Source: Acinetobacter lwoffii (GTDB taxonomy: Bacteria > Pseudomonadota > Gammaproteobacteria > Pseudomonadales > Moraxellaceae). Taken from it: a stretch of DNA of 64,000 nt. Where the stretch lies: positions 1-64,000 of the forward strand of contig NZ_JAMXXP010000003.1 in the NCBI RefSeq assembly GCF_024129355.1, given 5' to 3'. The position numbers and the translations under genes are program-made. Every line of letters begins with the position of its first letter. Within the stretch, counting starts at the first letter, position 1. Below are positions 8,892 to 19,318 of this stretch, piece after piece. The notes beneath the pieces were generated by a model that saw only the letters and a list, made by a program, of their open reading frames with translations, did no database searches and was not told the origin of the DNA.

Positions 8892-9113
8892 TTAATGATG
8901 TAGATGATGCTGCTCCTGAATAGATTTCACAGCAGCATAAAGAATAAAAGCAAAAGTAATGATCATCAGAAGAATGGTCCCAAACACCAGTCCCAGCACT
9001 CCCAAACATAATACGATTACACCTAGATAAAGTATGCGCCCCAATCCGCTTTCCAGATTCAGTAGCATGATCAATATCAGTAAAATAAGTACACCTACAA
9101 AATGCTGTTGCAT
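8892..9113 (-). CDS. very hydrophobic small membrane protein
   Basis: A 73-residue protein, almost entirely hydrophobic. It has two or three membrane segments (about residues 7-20, 24-40 and 42-62) and a His-rich tail ending HHLHH. AAAGGGGG lies 6-7 bases before ATG 9113, a strong ribosome site that supports this frame over the overlapping one. Family not recognised. The terminal histidines could bind metal, but that is speculation. Confidence 0.6.
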   Translation of the reverse strand: MQQHFVGVLILLILIMLLNLESGLGRILYLGVIVLCLGVLGLVFGTILLMIITFAFILYAAVKSIQEQHHLHH

Positions 9114-9161
9114 CGTGACCCCCTTTAATTGTTATTGTGAGTCCGTTTTGCTGCATAAAGA

Positions 9162-9193
9162 CAAAGGAGAACATTTGATTGTTCTCCTTTTTA
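9162..9193 (-). terminator. intrinsic terminator
   Basis: Stem AAAGGAGAAC / GTTCTCCTTT with an 8-base loop lies just downstream of the coiled-coil gene on the minus strand. Confidence 0.75.
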
Positions 9194-9215
9194 AATAGCG
9201 GCCTTTCAGCGCAGC

Positions 9216-9704
9216 CTAACTTTTCAGCTCAGGACTTTTGTCCGAGCTCTCTGTTTTCACCACGGGTTTGACTTTTTTCAGTACTTCAATGGTACTGTCC
9301 TTAGAACGTTTAAAAGTATCGGTCAGATGTTCCTTATGCTTGGTCGAAATCTGACTGACATCCTCTTTCAACTCTTTACCCAGATTAGATAAGTCTTCGA
9401 AGACAGCGTTGAATTCTGTCTTAATAAAGCTTTTCAGTTCAGTTAATTCTTTCTGCGAACCGAAAATCTGCTCCTTCAAAGTATCAATACGCTGTAACAC
9501 CTCCTGCTTAAATTGACGCAATTGTTCCTGCACAGTGTCGCTTAACTGCTTGGCTTCAACTTCAAGCTTTTCCTTACTTTCCTCGATGGTTTCAATTGCC
9601 TGATCTTTAGCCTCGACTGCTACTTTTTCAAGCTTCTCGGCAGTTTCAGTCACCACGCTCGGAGTGATTTTTTTAGATGTAGTAGATTTAGGTGCTGTAG
9701 CCAT
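9216..9704 (-). CDS. coiled-coil protein, unknown function
   Basis: A 162-residue Lys/Glu-rich protein, predicted to be nearly all helix. After a Ser/Thr/Lys N-terminus (ATAPKSTTSKK), residues 20-135 show continuous heptad-like spacing typical of apolipoprotein-like or phasin-like amphipathic helices. There is no membrane segment or signal peptide. It could coat a surface or act as a structural filament, but the sequence does not decide this. A terminator follows on its own strand. Confidence 0.65.
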   Translation of the reverse strand: MATAPKSTTSKKITPSVVTETAEKLEKVAVEAKDQAIETIEESKEKLEVEAKQLSDTVQEQLRQFKQEVLQRIDTLKEQIFGSQKELTELKSFIKTEFNAVFEDLSNLGKELKEDVSQISTKHKEHLTDTFKRSKDSTIEVLKKVKPVVKTESSDKSPELKS

Positions 9705-9874
9705 CTGTCTTGTTCCTATTGTTATATCGACTAAGCTATATTAGTAGATTTGATAAAAATTAAGATTTGATTTGTCTGACAATTATTAATTGCTTACATT
9801 TTTTCACATTGCCTACAAAACAGACTTCCATGCAAAAAGCAAGCCATTTATCTCATACTTTCGCTGCAAAGCCG
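9705..9874. other. AT-rich intergenic region upstream of the carA promoter
   Basis: This separates the divergent coiled-coil gene and carA. It is AT-rich and probably holds the coiled-coil gene's promoter. No gene or strong repeat is visible. Confidence 0.4.
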
Positions 9875-9904
9875 TTGGACTTTAAGGGTCGTTCTGCGTA
9901 TAAT
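9875..9904 (+). promoter_or_regulatory. sigma-70 promoter of carAB
   Basis: TTGGAC (9875-9880) and a perfect TATAAT (9899-9904) are separated by 18 bases. Transcription would start near 9911, giving a leader of about 100 bases before carA. Confidence 0.75.
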
Positions 9905-9933
9905 GCCGTGTTAAGTTCAAGCGAGCAGACATA

Positions 9934-9969
9934 GGAGGGTAGGTTTAAAAATTAGCCTTCCTTTTTTTT
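9934..9969 (+). terminator. putative attenuator in the carA leader
   Basis: GGAGGGTAGGTTT can pair with AAATTAGCCTTCC through a stem with several G-U pairs and one mismatch. It is followed directly by a run of eight T. This has the form of an intrinsic terminator and lies between the carA promoter and start codon, so it would act as a leader terminator. Confidence 0.55.
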
Positions 9970-10012
9970 CGTCTTCTCGCTTTTTTACAGCCTAAATTTC
10001 AGGAGCTTTGGT

Positions 10013-11152
10013 TTGAGCACCCCAGCAATTTTAGCCCTTGCCGACGGAACTATCTTTAAAGGTACTTCGATTGGCGCATCGGGTAGTACGACTGGTGAAG
10101 TCGTTTTCAACACTGCCATGACTGGCTATCAAGAAATTTTGACTGACCCGAGTTATGCACAGCAACTTGTGACACTGACTTACCCACATATCGGTAACAC
10201 AGGCTGTAATGAAGAAGACGCTGAATCAGGTCGTATTCATAAGGTTTGGGCGAACGGATTGATCATTCGTGACCTGCCTTTACTGCACAGTAACTTCCGT
10301 TCAACCCAATCATTAGCTGAATATTTGGTACAACACAATGTTGTGGCAATTGCGGATATCGACACGCGTAAACTGACACGTATCTTACGTGACAAAGGTG
10401 CGCAAAATGGCTGTATCCTTGCTGGCAAAAATATCACTGAAGCTGAAGCGCTTGAAAAAGCACGTGCATTCGGTGGTTTAAACGGTTTAGACCTGGCAAA
10501 AGAATGTTGCGACCCTGAAGGTTTTGAATGGACTGAAGGCTCTTGGACATTAGGCAAAGGTTTCTCTCAACCAGAAGCTAAATTCCATGTTGTTGCATAC
10601 GATTACGGTGTCAAAACCAACATCTTACGTATGCTCGCAGACCGCGGTTGTAAACTGACTGTTGTGCCGGCGCAAACTCCTGCTGCTGATGTACTTGCCC
10701 TGAATCCAGATGGCGTGTTCCTGTCGAACGGCCCTGGCGATCCGGCTGCATGTGACTACGCAATTGAAGCTGTAAAAACAATTATAGAAACCACTGAAAT
10801 TCCAGTATTTGGTATCTGTCTGGGTCACCAGATCCTTGCCCTTGCAAGTGGTGCTAAAACCTTAAAAATGCCTCACGGCCACCACGGTGCGAACCATCCT
10901 GTACAAAATCTAGATAATGGTACAGTGATGATTACTTCTCAAAACCATGGCTTCGCAGTCGATGAAAGCAATCTGCCTGATGTGTTGCGTGTAACGCATC
11001 GCTCACTGTTTGATGGCACCAACCAAGGTATTCATCGTACAGACAAACCTGCGTTCAGCTTCCAGGGTCACCCTGAAGCAAGCCCGGGTCCACATGACTG
11101 CGCACCATTGTTCGATCATTTCATCGAACTTATCGAAGCATCTAAGAAGTAA
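10013..11152 (+). CDS. carA: carbamoyl-phosphate synthase small chain
   Basis: Glutaminase subunit that supplies ammonia to CarB for carbamoyl phosphate, the precursor of pyrimidines and arginine. It has 379 residues. An N-terminal CPSase small domain (about 1-150) is followed by a class I glutamine amidotransferase domain. The nucleophile Cys269 lies in GICLGHQ, and His353 and Glu355 in GHPEAS complete the triad. The start is TTG 10013, with AGGAG at 10001-10005. carB follows after 13 bases, so the two form an operon. A promoter and a probable leader terminator precede it. Confidence 0.97.
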   Translation: MSTPAILALADGTIFKGTSIGASGSTTGEVVFNTAMTGYQEILTDPSYAQQLVTLTYPHIGNTGCNEEDAESGRIHKVWANGLIIRDLPLLHSNFRSTQSLAEYLVQHNVVAIADIDTRKLTRILRDKGAQNGCILAGKNITEAEALEKARAFGGLNGLDLAKECCDPEGFEWTEGSWTLGKGFSQPEAKFHVVAYDYGVKTNILRMLADRGCKLTVVPAQTPAADVLALNPDGVFLSNGPGDPAACDYAIEAVKTIIETTEIPVFGICLGHQILALASGAKTLKMPHGHHGANHPVQNLDNGTVMITSQNHGFAVDESNLPDVLRVTHRSLFDGTNQGIHRTDKPAFSFQGHPEASPGPHDCAPLFDHFIELIEASKK

Positions 11153-11165
11153 TTAAGGAAGCATC

Positions 11166-14100
11166 ATGGCTAAACGTACTGACATTAAAAGCATCTTGAT
11201 TATTGGTGCTGGTCCGATTGTCATCGGTCAAGCATGTGAGTTTGACTACTCAGGTGCTCAAGCATGTAAAGCCCTTCGTGAAGAAGGTTACCGCGTTATT
11301 TTGGTCAACTCTAATCCAGCGACCATCATGACCGACCCAACCATGGCGGATGCAACTTACATTGAGCCAATTACTTGGCAAACTGTTGCAGCGATCATTG
11401 AGAAAGAACGTCCAGATGCTGTTCTTCCAACCATGGGTGGTCAAACGGCATTGAACTGTGCCCTTGCCCTTGATGAGCACGGCATTTTAGAAAAATACAA
11501 TGTTGAATTAATCGGTGCAACCAAAGAAGCGATTGAAAAAGCTGAAGACCGCAAACTGTTTGACCAGGCAATGCGTAAAATTGGTCTTGAATGTCCAAAA
11601 GCTGACGTTGCTGAGTCAATGGAACATGCTTTAGAAATTCAAGCACGTTTCGGCTTCCCAGTGATTATCCGTCCATCATTCACCATGGGTGGTTCTGGTG
11701 GCGGTATCGCTTACAACAAAGAAGAATTCATCGAAATTTGTGAACGCGGTTTCGATCTTTCTCCGACTAAACAATTATTGATCGATGAATCTTTAATTGG
11801 TTGGAAAGAGTACGAGATGGAAGTTGTTCGTGACAAAAACGACAACTGTATCATCGTATGTACGATTGAAAACTTTGACCCAATGGGCGTACACACTGGT
11901 GACTCAATCACTGTTGCTCCTGCGCAAACATTGACAGACAAAGAATTCCAACTTCTACGTAACGCATCTTTAGCTGTACTACGTGAAATTGGCGTAGAAA
12001 CAGGTGGTTCTAACGTACAGTTCGGTATTTGTCCAAATACGGGTCGTATGGTCGTGATCGAGATGAACCCACGTGTATCACGTTCATCTGCCCTTGCCTC
12101 TAAAGCAACTGGTTTCCCAATTGCAAAAATCGCTGCGAAATTAGCGGTTGGTTACACGCTTGATGAGTTGAAAAACGACATCACTGGCGGTACAACACCT
12201 GCATCGTTTGAACCTGCAATTGACTACGTAGTTACTAAGATTCCTCGTTTCAACTTCGAGAAATTCCCACAAGCTGACGCAACGCTTACAACTCAGATGA
12301 AATCTGTCGGTGAAGTAATGGCGATTGGTCGTAACTTCCAGGAATCTGTACAAAAAGCCCTTCGTGGTCTTGAAGTGGGTGCTTCTGGTTTTGACGAAAA
12401 AATTGAAGTGGGTGCTGAAGGCGCGCGCGACAAAATCTTGCAAGAACTTAAAGTGCCAGGTCCAGAGCGTATCTGGTACGTGGGCGATGCATTCCGTCAC
12501 GGCTTTACTTTAGACGAAGTATTCGCTGCAACGAACATTGACCGCTGGTTCTTGATTCAAATCGAAGACATCATCAAAACTGAAAACCAAATCAAAACTT
12601 TAGGTTTTGGCGACTTGAATGCGGACAACATCCGTGGATTCAAACGTAAAGGTTTATCAGATCTTCGCATTGCAGACTTGATGGGTATTTCACAAAAGCA
12701 ATTCCGTAAACATCGTTGGAGCCTGGGCGTAACGCCAGTTTACAAACGTGTCGATACATGTGCTGCAGAATTCGAATCTGATACAGCTTACATGTACTCA
12801 ACTTACGATGAAGAATGTGAAGCAAATCCATCGAACAAAGACAAGATCATGGTGATCGGCGGTGGCCCTAACCGTATCGGTCAAGGTATCGAGTTCGATT
12901 ACTGCTGTGTACACGCTGCCCTGGCTATGCGTGAAGACGGCTATGAAACCATTATGGTAAACTGTAACCCTGAAACTGTTTCTACGGATTACGACACTTC
13001 AGATCGTTTGTACTTCGAACCGATCACTTTAGAAGACGTTTTAGAAATCGTGCGTATCGAGAAGCCGAAAGGCATTATCGTTCAGTACGGTGGTCAAACA
13101 CCTTTGAAATTGGCTCGTGCTTTAGAAGAAGCTGGTGCTCCAATCATTGGTACATCGCCTGACGCAATTGACCGTGCAGAAGACCGTGAACGTTTCCAGC
13201 AAATGATTCAACGTCTACAACTTCGCCAACCAAACAACAGCATCGTAAAATCTGCTGAAGAAGGTATGGCTGAAGCGTCTAAAGTAGGCTACCCACTTGT
13301 CGTACGTCCTTCTTACGTCCTTGGTGGTCGTGCGATGGAAATCGTGTACAACGATGAAGAACTTAAACGCTACTTACGTGATGCAGTTCAAGCATCAAAC
13401 GAAGCGCCTGTTCTTCTTGACCGTTTCTTAGATGATGCGATCGAAGTTGACGTAGACTGCGTATCTGACGGTAAAGACGTGGTGATTGGCGGCATCATGC
13501 AGCACATTGAACAAGCGGGTATTCACTCAGGTGACTCAGCATGTTCGATTCCTCCTTACTCTCTCTCTAAAGAGATTCAGGACGAAATGCGTCGTCAAAC
13601 CGTTGCAATGGCAAAAGAGCTTGGCGTAATCGGTTTGATGAACGTTCAGTTTGCGGTTAAAGGTGAAGACGTTTACATTCTGGAAGTGAACCCACGTGCG
13701 TCTCGTACTGTGCCATTCGTTTCTAAGTGTATCGGTGAATCTTTAGCGAAAGTTGCTGCACGTTGTATGGCGGGTCAATCTCTTGAGTCTCAAGGCTTTA
13801 CATCAGAGATTATTCCTGAGCACTTCTCTGTCAAAGAAGCCGTGTTCCCGTTCAACAAATTCCCTGGTGTTGACCCAATCCTTGGCCCTGAGATGAAATC
13901 GACTGGCGAAGTGATGGGCGTTGGTAAAACATTTGGTGAAGCGTTCTATAAAGCTGTTTTAGGTGCAAACGAGCGTTTACCAGGTCTTCCAACTGAAGGC
14001 GAAGTAAAACACGCATTTATCTCTGTACGTGACTCAGATAAACCACGTGCGGCGGGTATCGCAAAACAATTGATTGACCTAGGCTTCAAGATTCTTGCAA

Positions 14101-14396
14101 CTGATGGTACATTTAAAGTGATTAGCGATGCTGGTCTTGAATGTGAACGTGTCAATAAAGTAACTGAAGGTCGTCCTAACATTGTGGACCGTATTAAAAA
14201 CAGCGAAATCCACCTTGTGATTAACACGACTGAAGGCAAAAAGGCACAAGAAGACTCATTCTCGATCCGTCGTTCAGCACTTCAAGGTAAAGTGTATAAC
14301 ACAACTACATTGAATGGTGCGGACGCAGTATGCCAAGCTTTAGCAATTAAATTGCCAATGGATGTATATCGTTTGCAAGACCTAACTAAAGGTTAA
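11166..14396 (+). CDS. carB: carbamoyl-phosphate synthase large chain
   Basis: Synthetase subunit of 1076 residues, near the usual 1073. It makes carbamoyl phosphate from bicarbonate, ammonia and two ATP. Two homologous ATP-grasp halves are visible, each with a preATP-grasp opening: [18 protein letters not shown] near residue 13, and [17 protein letters not shown] near 565. Conserved blocks include FTMGGSGGG and YVLGGRAM, then [15 protein letters not shown] and [15 protein letters not shown]. The C-terminal MGS-like allosteric domain (about 935-1076), where E. coli binds UMP and ornithine, is present. No truncation. Confidence 0.98.
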   Translation: MAKRTDIKSILIIGAGPIVIGQACEFDYSGAQACKALREEGYRVILVNSNPATIMTDPTMADATYIEPITWQTVAAIIEKERPDAVLPTMGGQTALNCALALDEHGILEKYNVELIGATKEAIEKAEDRKLFDQAMRKIGLECPKADVAESMEHALEIQARFGFPVIIRPSFTMGGSGGGIAYNKEEFIEICERGFDLSPTKQLLIDESLIGWKEYEMEVVRDKNDNCIIVCTIENFDPMGVHTGDSITVAPAQTLTDKEFQLLRNASLAVLREIGVETGGSNVQFGICPNTGRMVVIEMNPRVSRSSALASKATGFPIAKIAAKLAVGYTLDELKNDITGGTTPASFEPAIDYVVTKIPRFNFEKFPQADATLTTQMKSVGEVMAIGRNFQESVQKALRGLEVGASGFDEKIEVGAEGARDKILQELKVPGPERIWYVGDAFRHGFTLDEVFAATNIDRWFLIQIEDIIKTENQIKTLGFGDLNADNIRGFKRKGLSDLRIADLMGISQKQFRKHRWSLGVTPVYKRVDTCAAEFESDTAYMYSTYDEECEANPSNKDKIMVIGGGPNRIGQGIEFDYCCVHAALAMREDGYETIMVNCNPETVSTDYDTSDRLYFEPITLEDVLEIVRIEKPKGIIVQYGGQTPLKLARALEEAGAPIIGTSPDAIDRAEDRERFQQMIQRLQLRQPNNSIVKSAEEGMAEASKVGYPLVVRPSYVLGGRAMEIVYNDEELKRYLRDAVQASNEAPVLLDRFLDDAIEVDVDCVSDGKDVVIGGIMQHIEQAGIHSGDSACSIPPYSLSKEIQDEMRRQTVAMAKELGVIGLMNVQFAVKGEDVYILEVNPRASRTVPFVSKCIGESLAKVAARCMAGQSLESQGFTSEIIPEHFSVKEAVFPFNKFPGVDPILGPEMKSTGEVMGVGKTFGEAFYKAVLGANERLPGLPTEGEVKHAFISVRDSDKPRAAGIAKQLIDLGFKILATDGTFKVISDAGLECERVNKVTEGRPNIVDRIKNSEIHLVINTTEGKKAQEDSFSIRRSALQGKVYNTTTLNGADAVCQALAIKLPMDVYRLQDLTKG

Positions 14397-14403
14397 TTCG
14401 CTT

Positions 14404-14444
14404 CCAAGAAGTCCCGCTACCTTCTTGGTGGCGGGCTTTTTTTT
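14404..14444 (+). terminator. carAB terminator with an overlapping alternative hairpin
   Basis: CCCGCTACC (14413-14421) pairs with GGTGGCGGG (14427-14435) ahead of a T-run, giving an intrinsic terminator. A second perfect 8-bp pairing, CCAAGAAG (14404-14411) with CTTCTTGG (14421-14428), overlaps and excludes part of it. Confidence 0.8.
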
Positions 14445-14487
14445 ATTTATAGATTTTATATCTTTCAACTGACTTTTGAGGGACAAC

Positions 14488-14964
14488 ATGCAACGTTATC
14501 CTATGACACCTGAAGGCAAAATTGCCTTAGAGAAAGAATTACACCAACTGAAAACAGTGGATCGCCCACGTATTACAGCTTCAATTGCAGAAGCGCGTGA
14601 ACACGGCGACTTAAAAGAAAATGCAGAATACCATGCAGCACGTGAACAGCAAGGTTTCTGTGAAGGCCGTATTCAGGATATCGAAGGCAAACTGGGTGCA
14701 GTTCAAGTGATTGATGTCAAAGAACTTGAACAGAATGGTTGTGTAGTTTTTGGTGTGACTGTCACGATTGAAAACCTAGATACTGAAGAACAGAAAACCT
14801 ATAAAATTGTAGGTGATGACGAAGCAGACTTTAAGATCAACAAGATCTCAGTGAACTCACCGATTGCACGTGGTCTTTTGGGCAAGAACGAAGGCGACGA
14901 TGTAAAAATCAATACACCAAACGGTGAAGTTGAATACGAAATTATAAAAGTTGAATATCTTTAA
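14488..14964 (+). CDS. greA: transcription elongation factor GreA
   Basis: Transcript cleavage factor that rescues backtracked RNA polymerase. At 158 residues it matches E. coli GreA. The N-terminal coiled coil (about 1-75) carries the tip motif [19 protein letters not shown] with the acidic pair at the tip (D and E of GDLKENAEY). The C-terminal FKBP-like domain ends [17 protein letters not shown] 14488, 4-5 bases after GAGGGA, is preferred to the in-frame TTG at 14476. It follows carB, a frequent arrangement. Confidence 0.97.
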   Translation: MQRYPMTPEGKIALEKELHQLKTVDRPRITASIAEAREHGDLKENAEYHAAREQQGFCEGRIQDIEGKLGAVQVIDVKELEQNGCVVFGVTVTIENLDTEEQKTYKIVGDDEADFKINKISVNSPIARGLLGKNEGDDVKINTPNGEVEYEIIKVEYL

Positions 14965-14984
14965 AATTTAAAGCTATTTAATTT

Positions 14985-15011
14985 AAAGCCCCTCGATTGA
15001 GGGGTTTTTTG
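14985..15011 (+). terminator. intrinsic terminator of greA
   Basis: Stem GCCCCTC-GATT-GAGGGG is followed by TTTTTT. Confidence 0.85.
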
Positions 15012-15094
15012 ATTATTTATCCCTAAACCCCTCTTTGCAAAAGAGAGGCTTAACTGCGTTATAATCCCCTAACCAATTCCCACGTGCCAAATCC

Positions 15095-15718
15095 ATGTCT
15101 GAAAAGTTAATTAATTCTCCTGTAAATCATTGGTGCGAGTTCGAATTCATCTCAAAAACAGTGAAGAATCCGAATATTCATATCAAAGGGAATTATTCTT
15201 ACTATTCGGCTTATTGGGATCAGGGTTTTGAGCGTTGTGTAGTGCGCTATCTGCACGATAAGCTTTCGACATCTGAACGCCCCATTGATCAACTTTATAT
15301 CGGCAATTTCGTCTGTTTTGGCGCAGAGTGCGTGATTATGATGGGCAGCAATCAATTGCACCGTACCGACTGGATTTCAGTATTTCCGTTCGATACGCGG
15401 GGTTTTGAACTCGCAGGTGATACAGTGATTGGTGATGGCTGCTGGATTGGCTCTCGCGCCATGATTATGCAGGGTGTAAACCTTGGTGAAGGCGCTGTAG
15501 TGGCGACAGGTGCTGTAGTGACTAAAAACGTGCCACCATATGCAGTAGTGGGTGGCGTTCCTGCAAAGATTATCAAATACCGCTTTCCACAGGAAGATAT
15601 ACACAAACTGCTTTCTTTAAAAATCTATGACATAGACGAAAAGCAGTTTTTAAAAATGCGTGAGCAGTTGCAGACGGATAATATTGATAAATTAGTTCAA
15701 TATTTTAAAAACTTATGA
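15095..15718 (+). CDS. CatB/Vat-type xenobiotic O-acetyltransferase
   Basis: A 207-residue left-handed beta-helix acetyltransferase of the XAT class. Hexapeptide repeats run through DTVIGDGCWIGSRAMIMQGVNLGEGAVVATGAVVTKNVPPYAVVGG (about residues 108-155). The family's loop motif GSNQLHRTDWISVFPF is present, with the His that acts as general base in this class. The N-terminus (NIHIKGNYSYYSAYWDQGFE) also matches. Known members acetylate chloramphenicol or streptogramin A, but genomic homologues may have other substrates, so resistance is not claimed. Its last 6 bases overlap the convergent HEPN-like gene. Confidence 0.85.
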   Translation: MSEKLINSPVNHWCEFEFISKTVKNPNIHIKGNYSYYSAYWDQGFERCVVRYLHDKLSTSERPIDQLYIGNFVCFGAECVIMMGSNQLHRTDWISVFPFDTRGFELAGDTVIGDGCWIGSRAMIMQGVNLGEGAVVATGAVVTKNVPPYAVVGGVPAKIIKYRFPQEDIHKLLSLKIYDIDEKQFLKMREQLQTDNIDKLVQYFKNL

Positions 15719-16603
15719 CCTATTAAGAATATATTGCTCATATCCGCCTAAAAAAGCTTGTCGTTGGGGGCAATCACTTAATATCGCTAATTGTATTGCC
15801 ATATATAACGACCAATTGATTTCCTCAACATCCTCCTCAGAAAATTTTGCTTCCTTAAAGACCTCTCCACGTAAATTGTGTAACCGCCTAACCTCTTCGT
15901 TAGCAACCTCAGATGTTAATTTCTCTAGAAAATATTTCTTTCTTTTCTTTCCATTACTTCCTGTCATAGGTAGAGAATTAATTATTGCTTCAAATGCTAC
16001 CCACATTAATACAAAGCGTTCATGAGGAAACTTTTGCTGAAATGCTTTATCTAAAAGAATTAGTGCCTCTATTGGCAATTCACGTAGTTCTGAATACTCA
16101 ACGTCTTCATAGAGATTTAGATTCTGAACATCAAATTTTGAAGCATATCCCAATTCAGAATTTATACCTGCATCTAGAAAACTTTCGATTGGAGCCAATG
16201 AGGTAAACATTAATTCTCGAGCAATAGGTATTCCGAATATAATCCTTAAACTATTTATTATATAAAGCGTTTTATCCTGACATTCCTGATTTTTTAATTC
16301 ACTTTCCAATCCAACAGTTAGTTTTAAATTATTACTATTAGCTGGAATAGAAATACCATAATTCGTACTAAAGCACTGACCAAGTTCATCATAATGAGTT
16401 CTAAACTTCATTTGCTCAGTCTTATTATTCGGTGGTCTAACAATACTAATATCGACATATTTAAAATTATTCTTAGATAAAAACTCTCTAATTCTATTCA
16501 AATCTTTTTGTTGAATCGTTGAACTCCAAATAGATTCTTCAATATGAGAGATTCCACCACTGCCCCAATTTTCTGCCAACTTTTTACGCTTTTCTAAAAT
16601 CAT
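15713..16603 (-). CDS. HEPN-like protein lacking the catalytic histidine
   Basis: A 296-residue protein in an AT-rich gene that differs in base composition from its neighbours. The C-terminal 110 residues look like an ApeA/HEPN-type helical domain: ERFVLMWVAFEAIINSLP, then RRLHNLRGEVFKEAKFSEEDVEEINWSLYMAIQLAIL. In related domains the motif reads like R-x4-H (RSKIVHGG). Here the Arg is kept but Lys stands at the His position. The N-terminal two thirds is not recognised. HEPN domains are common RNases in phage defence and toxin-antitoxin systems, but an active RNase is doubtful here. No partner gene is adjacent. Confidence 0.65.
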   Translation of the reverse strand: MILEKRKKLAENWGSGGISHIEESIWSSTIQQKDLNRIREFLSKNNFKYVDISIVRPPNNKTEQMKFRTHYDELGQCFSTNYGISIPANSNNLKLTVGLESELKNQECQDKTLYIINSLRIIFGIPIARELMFTSLAPIESFLDAGINSELGYASKFDVQNLNLYEDVEYSELRELPIEALILLDKAFQQKFPHERFVLMWVAFEAIINSLPMTGSNGKKRKKYFLEKLTSEVANEEVRRLHNLRGEVFKEAKFSEEDVEEINWSLYMAIQLAILSDCPQRQAFLGGYEQYILNRS

Positions 16604-16692
16604 TTAAATCTTCACTTCATAAAATTTTATTAACTATTTTTAATTGAGTTGCTTATTTTCCAATCATCTTATCATTGTAATTTTCTGAAGAT

Positions 16693-16731
16693 ATAAAAAA
16701 AACCCACTCAATCGGAGTGGGTTTTTTTGAA
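16693..16731 (-). terminator. intrinsic terminator of the rnpB / tRNA-Met unit
   Basis: Stem AACCCACTC / GAGTGGGTT with flanking A and T runs lies immediately downstream of tRNA-Met on the minus strand. Confidence 0.8.
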
Positions 16732-16733
16732 TA

Positions 16734-16810
16734 TGGTGGCTATGACGAGACTTGAACTTGTGACCCCCGCATTATGAGTGCGGTGCTCTAACCAACTGAG
16801 CTACATAGCC
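16734..16810 (-). tRNA. tRNA-Met(CAU), elongator
   Basis: A 77-base gene read on the minus strand. Acceptor GGCTATG pairs with CATAGCC, the discriminator is A and CCA is encoded. The anticodon stem CCGCA/TGCGG encloses CTCATAA, giving CAU. The D arm TAGCTCAGTTGGTTAGAGCA and the acceptor resemble the E. coli elongator tRNA-Met. They do not resemble the initiator, which has a C1-A72 mismatch, nor tRNA-Ile2. It lies just downstream of rnpB, and both may be co-transcribed. Confidence 0.95.
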
Positions 16811-16886
16811 TTAAACTGTGCGCGCATTATGGGATTTTCTGTAAATCACGTCAACCCCATATTGTGCTGTTTGATCAAAATTTGTT

Positions 16887-17260
<374 letters not shown>

Positions 17261-17286
17261 GAGCGGCATAGTATCAAATATCGAGA

Positions 17287-18061
<775 letters not shown>

Positions 18062-18182
18062 TTATGTAGAATCTTATTTTAGCAAAAACTTGTTTTTTTG
18101 GTGAATAATCCTCATTAATTTAAAAAACTTCACCTTATTTCTAGTTGCGGTACAATAGCAGCACGTTTGGAAGTATCAGATT

Positions 18183-18662
18183 ATGGCGAAAGCATCTATT
18201 GTAGTAAAAAAAAATAATGGCGGTACCATTGCACTGAATAAACGTGCTCGCCACGATTATTTTATTGAAGAGAAATTTGAAGCGGGGCTTTCATTAAAAG
18301 GCTGGGAAGTCAAATCAATGCGTGCTGGTCGCATGACCATCGTAGAAAGTTATATTACCTTTAAAAATGGTGAAGCTTTTCTGTTTGGTGCTCAGGTTCA
18401 ACCTTTGTTAAGCGCCTCGACCCATGTAGTGCCTGAAGCAACCCGTACCCGCAAGCTATTGCTGAATCGCCGTGAAATTGAAAAGTTGATGGGTGCAATT
18501 AACCAGAAAGGTTATTCCTGCGTACCACTGGCGTGTTACTGGAAAGGTCCACATGCCAAGCTGGAAATTGCCTTGGTGAAAGGTAAGCAGCTCCATGACA
18601 AACGTGCCACCGAAAAAGACCGTGACTGGCAACGTGATAAAGCACGAATTTTCCATAAATAA
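18183..18662 (+). CDS. smpB: SsrA-binding protein SmpB
   Basis: Partner of tmRNA in trans-translation, which rescues ribosomes stalled on broken mRNA. It has 159 residues. Typical blocks are [29 protein letters not shown] (about 22-50) and [11 protein letters not shown], followed by [15 protein letters not shown]. The basic tail [19 protein letters not shown] inserts in the mRNA channel. The tmRNA gene itself is not in this window. A terminator follows. Confidence 0.97.
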   Translation: MAKASIVVKKNNGGTIALNKRARHDYFIEEKFEAGLSLKGWEVKSMRAGRMTIVESYITFKNGEAFLFGAQVQPLLSASTHVVPEATRTRKLLLNRREIEKLMGAINQKGYSCVPLACYWKGPHAKLEIALVKGKQLHDKRATEKDRDWQRDKARIFHK

Positions 18663-18680
18663 TGGATTAAAAATTGAATA

Positions 18681-18713
18681 TAAAAAAACCTCCGCATTTG
18701 GAGGTTTTTTTAT
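18681..18713. terminator. bidirectional terminator between smpB and the flavodoxin-like gene
   Basis: Stem AAAAAACCTCC / GGAGGTTTTTT with a short loop lies between convergent genes. Confidence 0.85.
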
Positions 18714-18717
18714 AACT

Positions 18718-19278
18718 TTAAGCTTTGCCGCCCAGTCTTGCCAGAGTCAGGGCAATATATTCCCCAAACCAGAGCGCGGTTTTTAAATCCCCTTCCGGTG
18801 GGGTTACTTCTACCGGCGCATTATCTGACTGGGTCATAAGCCCCAAGAAGCTCGACATCCGATTCAGATCCGTCACTGCACGACCTGTCGGCATTAATGG
18901 CAATCCACTCCATAACATCCCGTGCTGCATGGCAAACAGGTTGATTTGCTGCAGGACCGCCAGCTTGTCACCACTAAGTCCGCCACCATTGGTAAAAGCC
19001 GCTGCCAGTTTTCCCTGCCAGCTACGTGCCAGCCAGCGCTTAGAGGATTGCTCCATAAACAGCTTCATGGCAGAGGTCAGGCTACCCATATAGGTCGGAC
19101 AACCAAAGATAATTGCATCGGCGGCGTCTAGTACATCCCAGTCTATATGTTCGACATTCATCATATGCACCTGAACACCGGTTTCCCGTGCACCATCGGC
19201 AATAAAATTTGCCACTTTAGCCGTGTGTCCATAAGGACTGTGATAAACAATCGCAACAGATTTGGAAGATAGGGACAT
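18718..19278 (-). CDS. flavodoxin-fold NAD(P)H-dependent oxidoreductase (WrbA-like)
   Basis: A 186-residue FMN-binding protein of the WrbA/flavodoxin type. The N-terminal phosphate loop is YHSPYGHTAKVA. The second FMN segment is IIFGCPTYMGSLTSAMKLFMEQSS, and the third is KLAAAFTNGGGLSGDK. WrbA homologues reduce quinones with NAD(P)H, but the exact substrate here is not determined. ATG 19278 is preferred to the TTG three codons upstream. The gene is convergent with smpB. Confidence 0.85.
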   Translation of the reverse strand: MSLSSKSVAIVYHSPYGHTAKVANFIADGARETGVQVHMMNVEHIDWDVLDAADAIIFGCPTYMGSLTSAMKLFMEQSSKRWLARSWQGKLAAAFTNGGGLSGDKLAVLQQINLFAMQHGMLWSGLPLMPTGRAVTDLNRMSSFLGLMTQSDNAPVEVTPPEGDLKTALWFGEYIALTLARLGGKA

Positions 19279-19318
19279 AACGCTCAAAAGCCAAAAAATT
19301 CAGTTAAGTTTAACATTT

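Noticed and set aside
8878..9174. Alternative minus-strand frame overlapping the 73-residue membrane protein
   Set aside because: The 73-residue frame has a strong ribosome site and a coherent membrane pattern; the alternative has neither.
15095..15718. Acquired antibiotic resistance gene
   Set aside because: The protein has the XAT fold and active site His, but chromosomal homologues often have other roles, and no mobile element is adjacent.
16604..16886. Integration site at tRNA-Met
   Set aside because: No integrase, no duplicated tRNA 3' fragment and no mobility gene is seen, although the HEPN-like gene next to it looks accessory.
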